Shown: in pieces, positions 50,738-59,408 of the stretch | How positions within the stretch are numbered: position 1 is the first letter of the stretch | Layout: each line of letters begins with the position of its first letter | Source of the DNA: Afipia sp. OHSU_II-C1 | GTDB lineage: Bacteria; Pseudomonadota; Alphaproteobacteria; Rhizobiales; Xanthobacteraceae | Length of the DNA stretch: 64,000 nt | Reading direction: 5' to 3' | Assembly: GCF_000497575.1 (NCBI RefSeq) | Contig: NZ_APJI01000013.1 | Location: forward strand, 186,001-250,000 | The notes under the pieces: model-generated | What the model was told of the DNA's origin: nothing | What the model saw: the letters and a program-made list of their open reading frames with translations, nothing else | Database searches by the model: none | Position numbers and translations under genes: made by a program

Positions 50738-50760
50738 ATTGACCGAACCGTTCGGTCAAT
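50738..50760. promoter_or_regulatory. TetR operator palindrome
   Basis: ATTGACCGAAC, central C, GTTCGGTCAAT: a perfect 11-bp inverted repeat with a single central base, 97 bases before the tetR start and 86 bases before the HlyD start. Confidence 0.88.
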
Positions 50761-50845
50761 GATAATTTTGTCGCAGGCTGGGTGCTGTCAGCGGCGCCCG
50801 AGGTTTGCCGCATGCGTTTGAGTTTGAAAATTTAAGGAGGCCGTG

Positions 50846-52096
50846 ATGGCCGTGCCTGCCCGAGACCAGGTTGCAAGGGTCGTTCACCCTGAGCCTGACG
50901 CATCTGACACCGATGCATCGCGCGCCGTTCCGGTGGCGGAGATCGAGCAGCGTTCGCGCCCTGCGGAGCAACCGGCGGAAGCGCCGGCGGCGGACGGATC
51001 GGATGATCCCATCGGGCAATCCGCGAAACCCAAATCCAAAACACGCAAACGCGTTCTGGTCGGCGTCGGCGCGGTTGCTGCGCTCGCCGGCATCTATTTC
51101 GGTTATCACTACATGGTCGTCGGCCGTTACATGGTGACCACCGACGACGCCTATGTCCGCGCCAACAACTCCACCATGGGCGCGAAGATCGCCGGGCACA
51201 TCTCGAAGGTGATGGTCGGCGACAATGCGCGTGTCGGCGCCGGCAATGTCGTTTTCACGATTGATGACGGTGACTATCAGCTCGCCGTCGAAAGTGCGCG
51301 CGCCAAGGTCGCGACCCAGGAAGCCACCATCGAACGTATCAGACGGCAGGTCGCGGCGCAGCAAAGCCAGGTCGATCAGGCAAAGGCGCAACTGGTTTCC
51401 GCCGAGGCCGGGATCAAGCGCGCACAATCTGATTTCGAACGTCAGGAATCGCTGAGCACGAAGGGCTTCGCCTCGAAGGCGACCTTCGACGTCTCGCAGG
51501 CCGGACGCGATCAGGCCGTCGCCGCCGTGCAGGCTGCACGGGCCACGCTAGAGGCTGCGGAAACGCAGGTCGATGTCATCAAGTCGCAGAAGGCCGAAGC
51601 CGAGGGCCAGTTGCAGGAGCTGCGCGCGGCGCTTGCGAAAGCCGTGCGCGATCTGTCGTTCACCATTGTGCGCGCGCCGGTCGACGGTATTTTCTCCAAC
51701 CGCATCGTCAATGTCGGCGATTATGTGCAGCCGGGACAGCGGCTCGCCAATGTCGTGCCGATCGATGACGTCTACATCGATGCCAACTACAAGGAAACGC
51801 AGCTTGGCCGCCTGAAGCCGGGACAGCCGGTGTCGATCACTGTCGACGCGGTGTCCGGACGCACCATCAAGGGCGTTGTCGACAGCCTCGCGCCTGCCTC
51901 AGGCTCGGTGTTCACGCTGCTGCCGCCGGACAATGCCACCGGCAATTTCACCAAGGTGGTTCAGCGTGTGCCGGTTCGCATCCGCGTGCCGTTCTCGGTG
52001 GCGCGTGAAAACCTTCTGCGGCCCGGTATGTCGGTGATCACCACGGTGAACACCAAGCCAAATCCGGACCACGTCGATCCGATCACCGCACGATAA
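50846..52096 (+). CDS. HlyD/EmrA-family efflux adaptor
   Basis: The protein has 416 residues. An Asp/Pro/Ala-rich cytoplasmic start is followed by one membrane helix (V-G-V-G-A-V-A-A-L-A-G-I-Y-F-G-Y, about 72-90). The lipoyl half-motif Y-M-V-T-T-D-D-A-Y-V-R-A-N lies at 96-108, then a coiled-coil hairpin (about 150-250) and beta-barrel blocks including V-R-A-P-V-D-G and D-D-V-Y-I-D-A-N-Y-K-E-T-Q. It bridges the inner-membrane pump and an outer-membrane channel. AAGGAGG five bases before ATG fixes the start. Confidence 0.93.
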   Translation: MAVPARDQVARVVHPEPDASDTDASRAVPVAEIEQRSRPAEQPAEAPAADGSDDPIGQSAKPKSKTRKRVLVGVGAVAALAGIYFGYHYMVVGRYMVTTDDAYVRANNSTMGAKIAGHISKVMVGDNARVGAGNVVFTIDDGDYQLAVESARAKVATQEATIERIRRQVAAQQSQVDQAKAQLVSAEAGIKRAQSDFERQESLSTKGFASKATFDVSQAGRDQAVAAVQAARATLEAAETQVDVIKSQKAEAEGQLQELRAALAKAVRDLSFTIVRAPVDGIFSNRIVNVGDYVQPGQRLANVVPIDDVYIDANYKETQLGRLKPGQPVSITVDAVSGRTIKGVVDSLAPASGSVFTLLPPDNATGNFTKVVQRVPVRIRVPFSVARENLLRPGMSVITTVNTKPNPDHVDPITAR

Positions 52097-52138
52097 CCGC
52101 GTGCGAGGTTCCGCATCGCGGGCCTCAAGGAAAGAGTG

Positions 52139-53731
52139 ATGGCGTCAAACACCGCATCACCAACCATGAACGGCGCCCCGGCCGCGCCGGCTCCTGCGGA
52201 AACGATCAGCACCCGCCGGCTGATCGCGTTCCTCATCATGGTGTTCGGGATGTTCATGTCGATCCTGGACATCCAGATCGTCTCGGCATCGTTGAATGAA
52301 ATCCAGGCCGGCCTGTCGGCCAGCACCAGTGAAGTCGCATGGGTGCAGACTTCGTACCTGATCGCCGAAGTTATCGCGATCCCGCTGTCGGGATTCCTCT
52401 CGCGGGCGTTCGGCACGCGACTGCTGTTCGCGATTTCCGCCGCGGGTTTCACCTTTGCGAGCTTCATGTGCGGCCTGACCTCGACCATCGAACAGATGAT
52501 CCTGTGGCGCGCGATCCAGGGCTTCGTCGGCGCGGGCATGATTCCGACCGTGTTTGCGTCGGCTTACACGGTATTTCCGCGCAGCAAGTTTCATATCGTC
52601 GGTCCGATCATCGGTCTGGTCGCGACGCTGGCGCCCACTATCGGGCCGACTGTCGGCGGCTACATCACCGACCTGATGTCGTGGCACTGGCTGTTCTTCA
52701 TCAATGTCGTGCCCGGCATCGGCATCACCATCGGCGTTTTGGCGCTGGTGGATTTCGACAAGCCGAACTTTGCGCTGCTCGAGCATTTCGATTGGTGGGG
52801 CCTGATCTCGATGGCCGGCTTCCTCGGTTCGCTCGAATACGTGCTGGAAGAGGGGCCTCGCAACGACTGGCTGCAGGATGAGTCGATCTTCTTCTTTGCG
52901 ATCGTTTGCGTTGTGTCCGCCGTGGTCTTCTTCTATCGCGCGCTGACGCAGAAAGAGCCGATCGTCGATATCCGCGCCTTCACCGACCGCAACTTCGCGC
53001 TTGGCTGCATGTTCTCGTTCTGCGTGGGCATCGGACTTTATGGCCTGACCTACATCTATCCGCGCTATCTCGCCGAAGTGCGCGGCTACAGCGCGCTGAT
53101 GATCGGCGAGACGATGTTTGTTTCGGGTGCGGCAATGTTCGTCAGTGCGCCGATTATCGGGCGGCTGATGACCAAGGTCGATCTGCGCCTGATGATCGCC
53201 GCCGGGCTGGTTATTTTCGCAATCAGCTCCTGGATGATGACCGGCATCACCCGCGATTACGATTTCTATGAACTGCTGGTGCCGCAGATCCTGCGCGGCG
53301 TCGGCATCATGATGGCGATGGTGCCGGTCAACAATATCGCGCTCGGCACGCTGGCGCCCGCGCGGTTGAAGAACGCCTCCGGTCTGTTCAATCTGACGCG
53401 CAATCTCGGCGGTGCTGTCGGACTAGCCGTCATCAATACGGTGCTCGATCACCGGACCGATCTGCATATCTCGCGGCTGCATGACCGGGTCACCTGGGGC
53501 AATTCGATGGCGGTCGAGACGCTCAACATGCTGACCCAAAAATTCCAGGGCGCGGGCAACGCCTCGCTGATGGCGCTGAAGCAACTGTCGCAGATTGTGC
53601 ACCGGCAGGCGGTGGTCATGAGCTTCGGCGACGCCTTCTTCATCCTCACATGCTTCTATCTGGCGCTCAGCGTGCTGGTGTTCTTCGTCAAGAAGCCGAA
53701 CATGATGGGCCCGCCGCCGGACGCGCATTGA
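52139..53731 (+). CDS. DHA2-family MFS multidrug transporter (EmrB-like)
   Basis: The protein has 530 residues and about 14 helices. The DHA2 motifs are M-S-I-L-D-I-Q-I-V, W-V-Q-T-S-Y-L-I-A-E-V, and P-T-I-G-P-T-V-G-G-Y-I (motif C). It pairs with the HlyD protein 42 bases upstream and is controlled by the divergent TetR gene. AAGGAAAG precedes ATG. Confidence 0.94.
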   Translation: MASNTASPTMNGAPAAPAPAETISTRRLIAFLIMVFGMFMSILDIQIVSASLNEIQAGLSASTSEVAWVQTSYLIAEVIAIPLSGFLSRAFGTRLLFAISAAGFTFASFMCGLTSTIEQMILWRAIQGFVGAGMIPTVFASAYTVFPRSKFHIVGPIIGLVATLAPTIGPTVGGYITDLMSWHWLFFINVVPGIGITIGVLALVDFDKPNFALLEHFDWWGLISMAGFLGSLEYVLEEGPRNDWLQDESIFFFAIVCVVSAVVFFYRALTQKEPIVDIRAFTDRNFALGCMFSFCVGIGLYGLTYIYPRYLAEVRGYSALMIGETMFVSGAAMFVSAPIIGRLMTKVDLRLMIAAGLVIFAISSWMMTGITRDYDFYELLVPQILRGVGIMMAMVPVNNIALGTLAPARLKNASGLFNLTRNLGGAVGLAVINTVLDHRTDLHISRLHDRVTWGNSMAVETLNMLTQKFQGAGNASLMALKQLSQIVHRQAVVMSFGDAFFILTCFYLALSVLVFFVKKPNMMGPPPDAH

Positions 53732-53789
53732 AGTCCGGCTGTGGCCATGGCACATCAGTCACGGACATGGCAAAGGCAAGCGCGGACAC

Positions 53790-54926
53790 ATGAGCTTCAT
53801 CAGCGGCGTCGGATTGACGTCTTTCGGAAAACACGAAGGCCGCTCGACGCTCGATCTGATGACCGAAGCGGCTGAGGCCGCGCTGTCGGATGCCGGCCTC
53901 AGGCGTGCGAACATCGACGGTCTGTTGACCGGGTACTCCACCACCATGCCGCACCTGATGCTGGCAACCGTGTTCGCCGAACACTTCGGTGTGCAGCCGT
54001 CCTATGCGCATGCGATTCAGGTCGGCGGCGCGACCGGGCTTGCGATGGCGATGCTGGCGCATGAACTGGTCGAGGCGGGAGTCGCCAAAACCATTCTCGT
54101 CGTCGCCGGCGAGAACCGTCTCACCGGACAGGCGCGCGACTCGGCGATGAGCACGCTGGCTCAGGTCGGCCATCCTGACTACGAAGTGCCGCTCGGTCCG
54201 ACCATCCCGGCCTATTATGGATTGCTCGCCTCGCGTTACATGCACGACTACGGCCTGACGCAGGAGGACATGGCGGAGTTCGCGGTGCTGATGCGCAATC
54301 ACGCCATGCAGCATCCCGGCGCGCAGTTTCATGATTCGATTACGGTGGCCGATGTGATGGCGTCACGCGAGATTTCCTCGCCGCTCAAGCTGCTCGATTG
54401 CTGCCCGGTGTCGGACGGCGGCGCGGCCTTTATCGTCAGCCGCGAGCCGACCGGCGATCGTCATGTCCGCATCATGGGTTGCGGGCAGGCGCATCTGCAT
54501 CAGCACGTCACGGCGGCGAAATCGTTGTCCGATGTCGGTGCAGCGGTTGCGCTGAAGCGGGCGCAGGCAAAGGCAGGCTTGGATCCGCGCAGCATCAAGT
54601 ATGCCGGGATCTATGACAGCTTCACCATCACGCTGGCGATCCTGATCGAGGAGCTCGGCCTCGCGCAACGCGGCGAGTCCGCCGCGCGTGCGCGCAACGG
54701 CGATTTCGGCGTCAAGGGCGCGCTGCCGCTCAATACCCATGGCGGACTGTTGAGTTACGGTCACTGCGGCTGCGGCGGTGCGATGGCGCATCTGGTCGAG
54801 ACGCAGTTGCAGATGACGGGACGGGCAGGACCACGGCAGGTGCGCGACGCCTCGCTGGCGCTGCTGCACGGCGACGGCGGCGTGATGTCATCCCATGTCA
54901 GCATGTTTCTGGAGCGGGTGCGATGA
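53790..54926 (+). CDS. Thiolase-like acetyl-CoA acetyltransferase/lipid-transfer protein
   Basis: The protein has 378 residues with a thiolase fold: G-V-G-L-T-S-F-G-K near 6, A-T-G-L-A-M-A-M near 80, L-D-C-C-P-V-S-D-G-G-A-A-F near 203, and N-T-H-G-G-L-L-S-Y-G-H-C-G-C-G-G-A near 315. It is a SCP-x/thiolase-like enzyme; the first catalytic Cys position has no clear Cys, so it may belong to the non-decarboxylating or structural group paired with DUF35. It overlaps the next gene by ATGA. Confidence 0.85.
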   Translation: MSFISGVGLTSFGKHEGRSTLDLMTEAAEAALSDAGLRRANIDGLLTGYSTTMPHLMLATVFAEHFGVQPSYAHAIQVGGATGLAMAMLAHELVEAGVAKTILVVAGENRLTGQARDSAMSTLAQVGHPDYEVPLGPTIPAYYGLLASRYMHDYGLTQEDMAEFAVLMRNHAMQHPGAQFHDSITVADVMASREISSPLKLLDCCPVSDGGAAFIVSREPTGDRHVRIMGCGQAHLHQHVTAAKSLSDVGAAVALKRAQAKAGLDPRSIKYAGIYDSFTITLAILIEELGLAQRGESAARARNGDFGVKGALPLNTHGGLLSYGHCGCGGAMAHLVETQLQMTGRAGPRQVRDASLALLHGDGGVMSSHVSMFLERVR

Positions 54927-55285
54927 GCGAGGCGACAGAACTCAGGGGCTGGACCGACGGCGCCGATGCGATTCTTTATCAGTTGTGCGGCGCGTGCCGT
55001 CATCTCTGGTATTTCCGCCGCGCATTCTGTCCGTCCTGCGGAAATGCTTCGCCGCATGTCCACAAGGCGAGCGGGAACGGTGTGGTCTATGCCGCGACGG
55101 TGGTGCGCCGTGCGGCAACGCCGGATGCGAAAGCTCATGTGCCGTATGCGATCCTGCTGGTCGATATGGCGGAAGGCTTTCGCATGATGGCGCATGGCGA
55201 CATTGATTTGAGCATCGGCGATAACGTCACCGCGGAATTCAGGCCATTTACGAACTTGCGCATCCCGTATTTCGTCAAGGCGTGA
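54923..55285 (+). CDS. Zn-ribbon/OB-fold (DUF35) protein, partner of the thiolase
   Basis: The protein has 120 residues. N-terminal rubredoxin-like zinc ribbon C-G-A-C-R-H-L...F-C-P-S-C-G (about 22-42) and an OB-fold domain (about 50-118). Proteins of this type bind thiolase-like partners and may assist acyl-CoA handling. Overlapping start and stop with the thiolase suggest a complex. Confidence 0.9.
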   Translation: MSEATELRGWTDGADAILYQLCGACRHLWYFRRAFCPSCGNASPHVHKASGNGVVYAATVVRRAATPDAKAHVPYAILLVDMAEGFRMMAHGDIDLSIGDNVTAEFRPFTNLRIPYFVKA

Positions 55286-55377
55286 GCATGTGCGGCGTGT
55301 CGCCGCGCCGACATTGCCGGATTTTAAACGGCCGGTACAAAATTTGCCGCAATTATTGCCCAAAACATCATCAGCGG

Positions 55378-55392
55378 CTTACGCAACGTAAG
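55378..55392. promoter_or_regulatory. Short palindrome, possible operator
   Basis: CTTACG-CAA-CGTAAG: perfect 6-bp arms, 30 bases before the small ORF and 312 bases before the ABC gene start. No regulator gene is adjacent. Confidence 0.35.
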
Positions 55393-55421
55393 TCTGCATG
55401 ACTCGAACACGGGAGGATCGC

Positions 55422-55502
55422 ATGGATTTGAAGTTTGCGTTTATCGCGACCCCGCGAGTCATGCGCATTCGCGCCTCGGCGTCCGGATACCCCATCGGTT
55501 AA
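55422..55502 (+). CDS. Possible short leader peptide (26 aa)
   Basis: The ORF reads M-D-L-K-F-A-F-I-A-T-P-R-V-M-R-I-R-A-S-A, then S-G-Y-P-I-G. GGGAGG lies 6 bases upstream of the ATG; an in-frame ATG also occurs at 55398. It lies between the palindrome and the ABC exporter gene. It could be a leader peptide, but length and context give weak support. Confidence 0.3.
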   Translation: MDLKFAFIATPRVMRIRASASGYPIG

Positions 55503-55703
55503 CCCCGCGGTCCTCCGCGCAAGGTTGCCGGCTGCCGTCGGTTTTCCGATGGCCTGTCCGAGGTCGTCCGGTTCGCGTTGTCGCGGATCCTGCTGACCAG
55601 CTTCCATAACCTGTTTCTTGACACGTGACGATTGCGCGCGGGTTGCCGCTGCGTCGTCCAAAATTTCTGGAGTCGGCTTGCGCCCGCGCAGCCGAAATAT
55701 GCC

Positions 55704-57500
55704 ATGACTCTGTCTCGTAATAAAAAGTCCGCCTTACGCGCGGTGCTTCCGTTCGTCTTCCGCCACTGGACTCATCAGCCGGTGCGCCTCTCCGTGGTTG
55801 CCGGTGGCCTGATCGCCGCAGCGGCGGCGGATGTGTTCATGCCGCTGTTCGCCGGAAAGCTGGTGGACGCCATCGCGCTGACCGATCCGGCTGCCGCAAA
55901 GCGCGGCGCGATGATTGCCTTCGGTGCCATCGTCGCACTCGGCCTTGCGGCGATGATTACGCGCTTCATCGGTTTGAAGGCGATCATTCCGTTCACGCTG
56001 CGCATCATGTCGGATGTGGCGCAGAATGCCTTCGTGCGCATCCAGCGCTTCTCGACCGACTGGCATGCCAACAGCTTTGCCGGTTCGACCGTGCGCAAGA
56101 TTACGCGCGGCATGTGGGCGCTCGACCTGCTGAACGACACCATCCTGATGGCGCTGATCCCGTCGCTGGTGGTGCTGCTCGGCTCGACCATCCTTGTCGG
56201 CTGGCACTGGCCGGTGCTGGGTGCCGTGATCGCCCTGATGACGGTGATCTATGTCGGCATGACGGTTGCGCTGACCACGAACTACATCGCACCGGCGGCG
56301 CAACTGTCCAACGCGCTCGACACAAAAGTGGGCGGCACGCTGGCGGATGCGCTGACCTGCAATGCGGTGGTGAAGTCGTTCGGTGCGGAAGCACGGGAGG
56401 ACGAGCGTCTCGGTGGCGTGCTCGGCAAGTGGCGTCGCCGCGCGACCCGGACATGGTCGCGCTACACCTATGTCGGCACGGCGCAGCATGCCGTGCTGGT
56501 CCTGATGAGCGTGACCGTGATCGGCGGCGTGCTTCTGCTGTGGGCCGCGGGGCGGGCCTCGCCGGGTGAGGTGGCCTATGTGGTGACGACCTACTTCGTC
56601 ATTCACGGTTATCTCGGCGACATCGGCCAGCACATCAGCCATCTCCAGCGTTCGGTGAACGACATGGAGGAACTGGTGGCGATGCACGACGAGGTGATCG
56701 GCATTGCCGATGCGCCCGACGCGAGGCCGATCAAGGTCGCTGGCGGCGGCATCGTGTTCGACGATGTGACGTTCCACTATCGCGGACACGACACGCCGCT
56801 GTACGACCGGCTTGCGGTCAGCATCAGGCCCGGCGAGCGCGTCGGTCTGGTCGGCCGCTCCGGCTCCGGCAAGACGACCTTCGTCAAGCTGGTGCAGCGG
56901 CTGTACGACGCAACCGGCGGCCGCATCCTGATCGACGGTCAGGATGTCGCGAAGGCTACGCAGCAGTCGCTGCGCAGCCAGATCGCCATCGTGCAGCAGG
57001 AGCCGACCCTGTTCCATCGCTCGCTCGCGGAAAACATCGCCTACGGGCGGCCGGGCGCGAGCATGGCGCAGATCGAGGAAGCGGCGCGTCTTGCCAATGC
57101 GCATGACTTCATCATGCGGCTGCCGAAGCGCTACGAAACGCTGGTGGGCGAGCGCGGCGTGAAACTGTCGGGGGGCGAACGTCAGCGTGTGGCGCTGGCG
57201 CGTGCCTTCCTCGCGGACGCGCCGATCCTGATCCTGGACGAGGCCACGTCAAGTCTCGACTCGGGATCGGAAGCCTTGATTCAGGAGGCGATGGACCGCC
57301 TGATCCAGGGCCGTACCGCGATCGTGATCGCGCATCGTCTGTCGACCGTGCGCAGCCTCGACCGCATCCTCGTGTTCGACCGGGGCCGGATCGCGGAAGA
57401 GGGGACGCATGCATCGCTCGCCAGGCGTCCCGGCGGCATCTACCGTTCGCTGTTCGAGCGGCAGGTGCTTGAACTCGACCGCATGTCGGCGGCCGAGTAA
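55704..57500 (+). CDS. ABC exporter (fused membrane and ATPase domains)
   Basis: This 598-residue ABCB/HlyB-type half transporter has a membrane domain of six helices (about 20-310) and a nucleotide-binding domain with Walker A G-R-S-G-S-G-K-T-T, signature L-S-G-G-E-R-Q-R, Walker B L-I-L-D-E-A-T-S and H-loop I-A-H-R-L-S. It forms a homodimer exporter. The substrate (lipid, drug or peptide) is unknown. The start M-T-L-S-R-N at 55704 is chosen by family layout. Confidence 0.92.
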   Translation: MTLSRNKKSALRAVLPFVFRHWTHQPVRLSVVAGGLIAAAAADVFMPLFAGKLVDAIALTDPAAAKRGAMIAFGAIVALGLAAMITRFIGLKAIIPFTLRIMSDVAQNAFVRIQRFSTDWHANSFAGSTVRKITRGMWALDLLNDTILMALIPSLVVLLGSTILVGWHWPVLGAVIALMTVIYVGMTVALTTNYIAPAAQLSNALDTKVGGTLADALTCNAVVKSFGAEAREDERLGGVLGKWRRRATRTWSRYTYVGTAQHAVLVLMSVTVIGGVLLLWAAGRASPGEVAYVVTTYFVIHGYLGDIGQHISHLQRSVNDMEELVAMHDEVIGIADAPDARPIKVAGGGIVFDDVTFHYRGHDTPLYDRLAVSIRPGERVGLVGRSGSGKTTFVKLVQRLYDATGGRILIDGQDVAKATQQSLRSQIAIVQQEPTLFHRSLAENIAYGRPGASMAQIEEAARLANAHDFIMRLPKRYETLVGERGVKLSGGERQRVALARAFLADAPILILDEATSSLDSGSEALIQEAMDRLIQGRTAIVIAHRLSTVRSLDRILVFDRGRIAEEGTHASLARRPGGIYRSLFERQVLELDRMSAAE

Positions 57501-57520
57501 GGCCTTGTCCCACAAGAACG

Positions 57521-57550
57521 CGAAGCCGGAATCGAAAGGTTCCGGCTTCG
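57521..57550. terminator. Hairpin between convergent genes
   Basis: CGAAGCCGGAA, TCGAAAGG, TTCCGGCTTCG: an 11-bp perfect stem directly between the ABC and hydrolase stops. It has no clear T tail, so it may be a weak two-way terminator. Confidence 0.6.
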
Positions 57551-58390
57551 TCACCCCGCGGCGCAGCCGTCGAACACGCAACGCCTTTCAACGCGGGTGA
57601 CGTGGTCGGCAATCGCGCGCGCAGAGTCCTCGGCGTGAGTCAGGATCATGAAATGCGACGCGCCTTCGGTCGTCACGAGCGATGCGCCCTTGATGTAAAT
57701 GCTCAGCAGTTCGTTGGCGCGCTTCACGGCCGGATGGCTTTCTCCGCCTCGCAGGACCATGACGGGGATGTCGACACCGGCAAGCTCCGACGGAAATAAC
57801 GGGAAAGCATATGCGCTCGCCCAATCGAGAATGTTGACGTGCGTTGTCTCCGTTGCATATGCGCGGACACGCGATGGCCATGATGCGAAGGTGCCGGGCC
57901 CACCATAGAAGTCGATCACTGCCGAAATCGCTTCCCTGTCTCCGCCGCGAAAGGCGGCGAAATAGGCATCGGACATTTCCCGGAACGTGCGGTAGTGCCG
58001 GTAATCCCCGATTTCGCGCAGGATGTTGACCGCCGGAGCCTCCATGATCGTCAGGCTCTGGAGCGGCACCTTTCCGCGGAGCGCGACAGCAAGTGATGCG
58101 AGGCCGCCAAACGAATGACCGACCAGGTGAACCGGGCCGCCCGTCCGCCGGATGACGGCTTCGATCACTTCGGCCTCATGAGAGATCGAAGGATCGCGTG
58201 TGGTGCGGCGCTCAGTGGTTCCGCCATAGCCGAGCAGGCTCGTGGTCACACAGTGAAAATGGCCGTTCAGTGCGGAGATCACCGGCCGCCAGGCGGCGCC
58301 GGTGCTGCACGATCCAGGCACGAACACGACAGTCGGTCCATCGCCGCTTTCGTCATAGTCAATATCGTCAATGAGCTGTTCGGCTATCAT
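57551..58390 (-). CDS. Alpha/beta hydrolase
   Basis: The protein has 279 residues. Oxyanion block V-V-F-V-P-G-S-C-S-T-G, nucleophile Ser in G-H-S-F-G-G (about 89-94), a conserved Asp in V-D-I-P-V-M-V-L-R-G-G region, and His in G-A-S-H-F-M-I. ATG at 58390 is preferred over 58405 because AGGAA lies 5 bases upstream. It shares the strand with the methyltransferase gene 84 bases upstream, and the two are likely co-regulated. Confidence 0.88.
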   Translation of the reverse strand: MIAEQLIDDIDYDESGDGPTVVFVPGSCSTGAAWRPVISALNGHFHCVTTSLLGYGGTTERRTTRDPSISHEAEVIEAVIRRTGGPVHLVGHSFGGLASLAVALRGKVPLQSLTIMEAPAVNILREIGDYRHYRTFREMSDAYFAAFRGGDREAISAVIDFYGGPGTFASWPSRVRAYATETTHVNILDWASAYAFPLFPSELAGVDIPVMVLRGGESHPAVKRANELLSIYIKGASLVTTEGASHFMILTHAEDSARAIADHVTRVERRCVFDGCAAG

Positions 58391-58474
58391 CTGGTTTCCT
58401 GACATCAGTTATGTCGCACGGGGCGACGAGACGGGCTGCCGATCACGTGAAAGCTTCGCAGCCCGCCCCCTTTT

Positions 58475-59311
58475 TCAGCGCTTGTTGATGACGATCTCGA
58501 GGTATTCGCTGGGCACGACCACGGTGTGATCTCCCGAGCGATTGAACTGGGCGAGAAGCGCTCTGATATCGCGCTCGAGAGCCGATTGCGCCGTCCCCTC
58601 GAGTGCCGCGAACGCCTTGAGCACAGGCCCGTAGTAGGTCCTGAAGATCTCCAGCCAATGGTCCGCCGAGCGATAACGGAAAACGAAATTCCGCTGTGCG
58701 GTCACGATCGACGACGCGTGCGGTTCGAACATCTCCTTGATCCGCTCCCGCGTGCCCCACAGGGCGGGGGACTTCACACCCGCAGGCGGGGGAACGTGCT
58801 TGCCGATGGTCTTGAACAACTGGCCGATGAAGCCATCGGGTGTCCAGTTCGCGAGGCCGATCTTGCCGCCCGGCTTGCAGACGCGAACCAGTTCGCTCGC
58901 GGCGAGGTCATGGTTCGGAGTGAACATCACCCCAAAGGTCGAGACCACCACGTCGAAGCTGTCATCGGGAAACGGCAAGGCCTCCGCATCGGCCTCACGG
59001 ATCGTGAGGTTGAGCCGATCGGCCGCTGCCCGCTCCCTGGCGCGCTCGAGCAGCGCGGCCACATAGTCGGTCGAGGTGACGTCGCACCAGCGGCGCGCAG
59101 CGGCAAGCGACGCGTTGCCGTTCCCGGCTGCGACATCAAGCACCGTTTGCCCTGCGCGTATGTCGAGTGCTTCACACAACTGCTCGCCGACGATCTGTAG
59201 AGTGGTGCCGACAACGGCGTAGTCGCCGGACGACCAGGCTCCTTGCTGGCGGGCCTTGACCGCCGTAAAGTCGATCGCTGGCTTGCTAACGGTATCGACG
59301 GAAGTCAGCAT
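58475..59311 (-). CDS. Class I SAM-dependent methyltransferase (UbiE-like)
   Basis: The protein has 278 residues. SAM motif I is V-L-D-V-A-A-G-N-G-N near 58, then T-S-T-D-Y-V near 80, A-D-A-E-A-L-P-F-P-D near 107 and the post-motif L-V-R-V-C-K-P-G-G-K-I near 143. It resembles small-molecule or quinone methyltransferases. GGAGAAG precedes ATG. It is divergent from the BTAD regulator with a 97-base shared promoter region. Confidence 0.9.
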   Translation of the reverse strand: MLTSVDTVSKPAIDFTAVKARQQGAWSSGDYAVVGTTLQIVGEQLCEALDIRAGQTVLDVAAGNGNASLAAARRWCDVTSTDYVAALLERARERAAADRLNLTIREADAEALPFPDDSFDVVVSTFGVMFTPNHDLAASELVRVCKPGGKIGLANWTPDGFIGQLFKTIGKHVPPPAGVKSPALWGTRERIKEMFEPHASSIVTAQRNFVFRYRSADHWLEIFRTYYGPVLKAFAALEGTAQSALERDIRALLAQFNRSGDHTVVVPSEYLEIVINKR

Positions 59312-59408
59312 GGTTCTTCTCCGATTGTCCTGGGATAGCCCCGCGAGCGGAGCAAGCATTGGATCCGGCCATCTGCGCCATTTCCTCGACATACCGTAGC
59401 GGCCGCAC

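Larger units (their letters stand above)
55286..55703. other. Long leader region upstream of the ABC exporter
   Basis: About 418 bases. It holds the 15-base palindrome CTTACGCAACGTAAG at 55378-55392, then a possible 26-codon ORF at 55422-55502 with GGGAGG upstream. Nothing else is recognisable. Confidence 0.45.
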
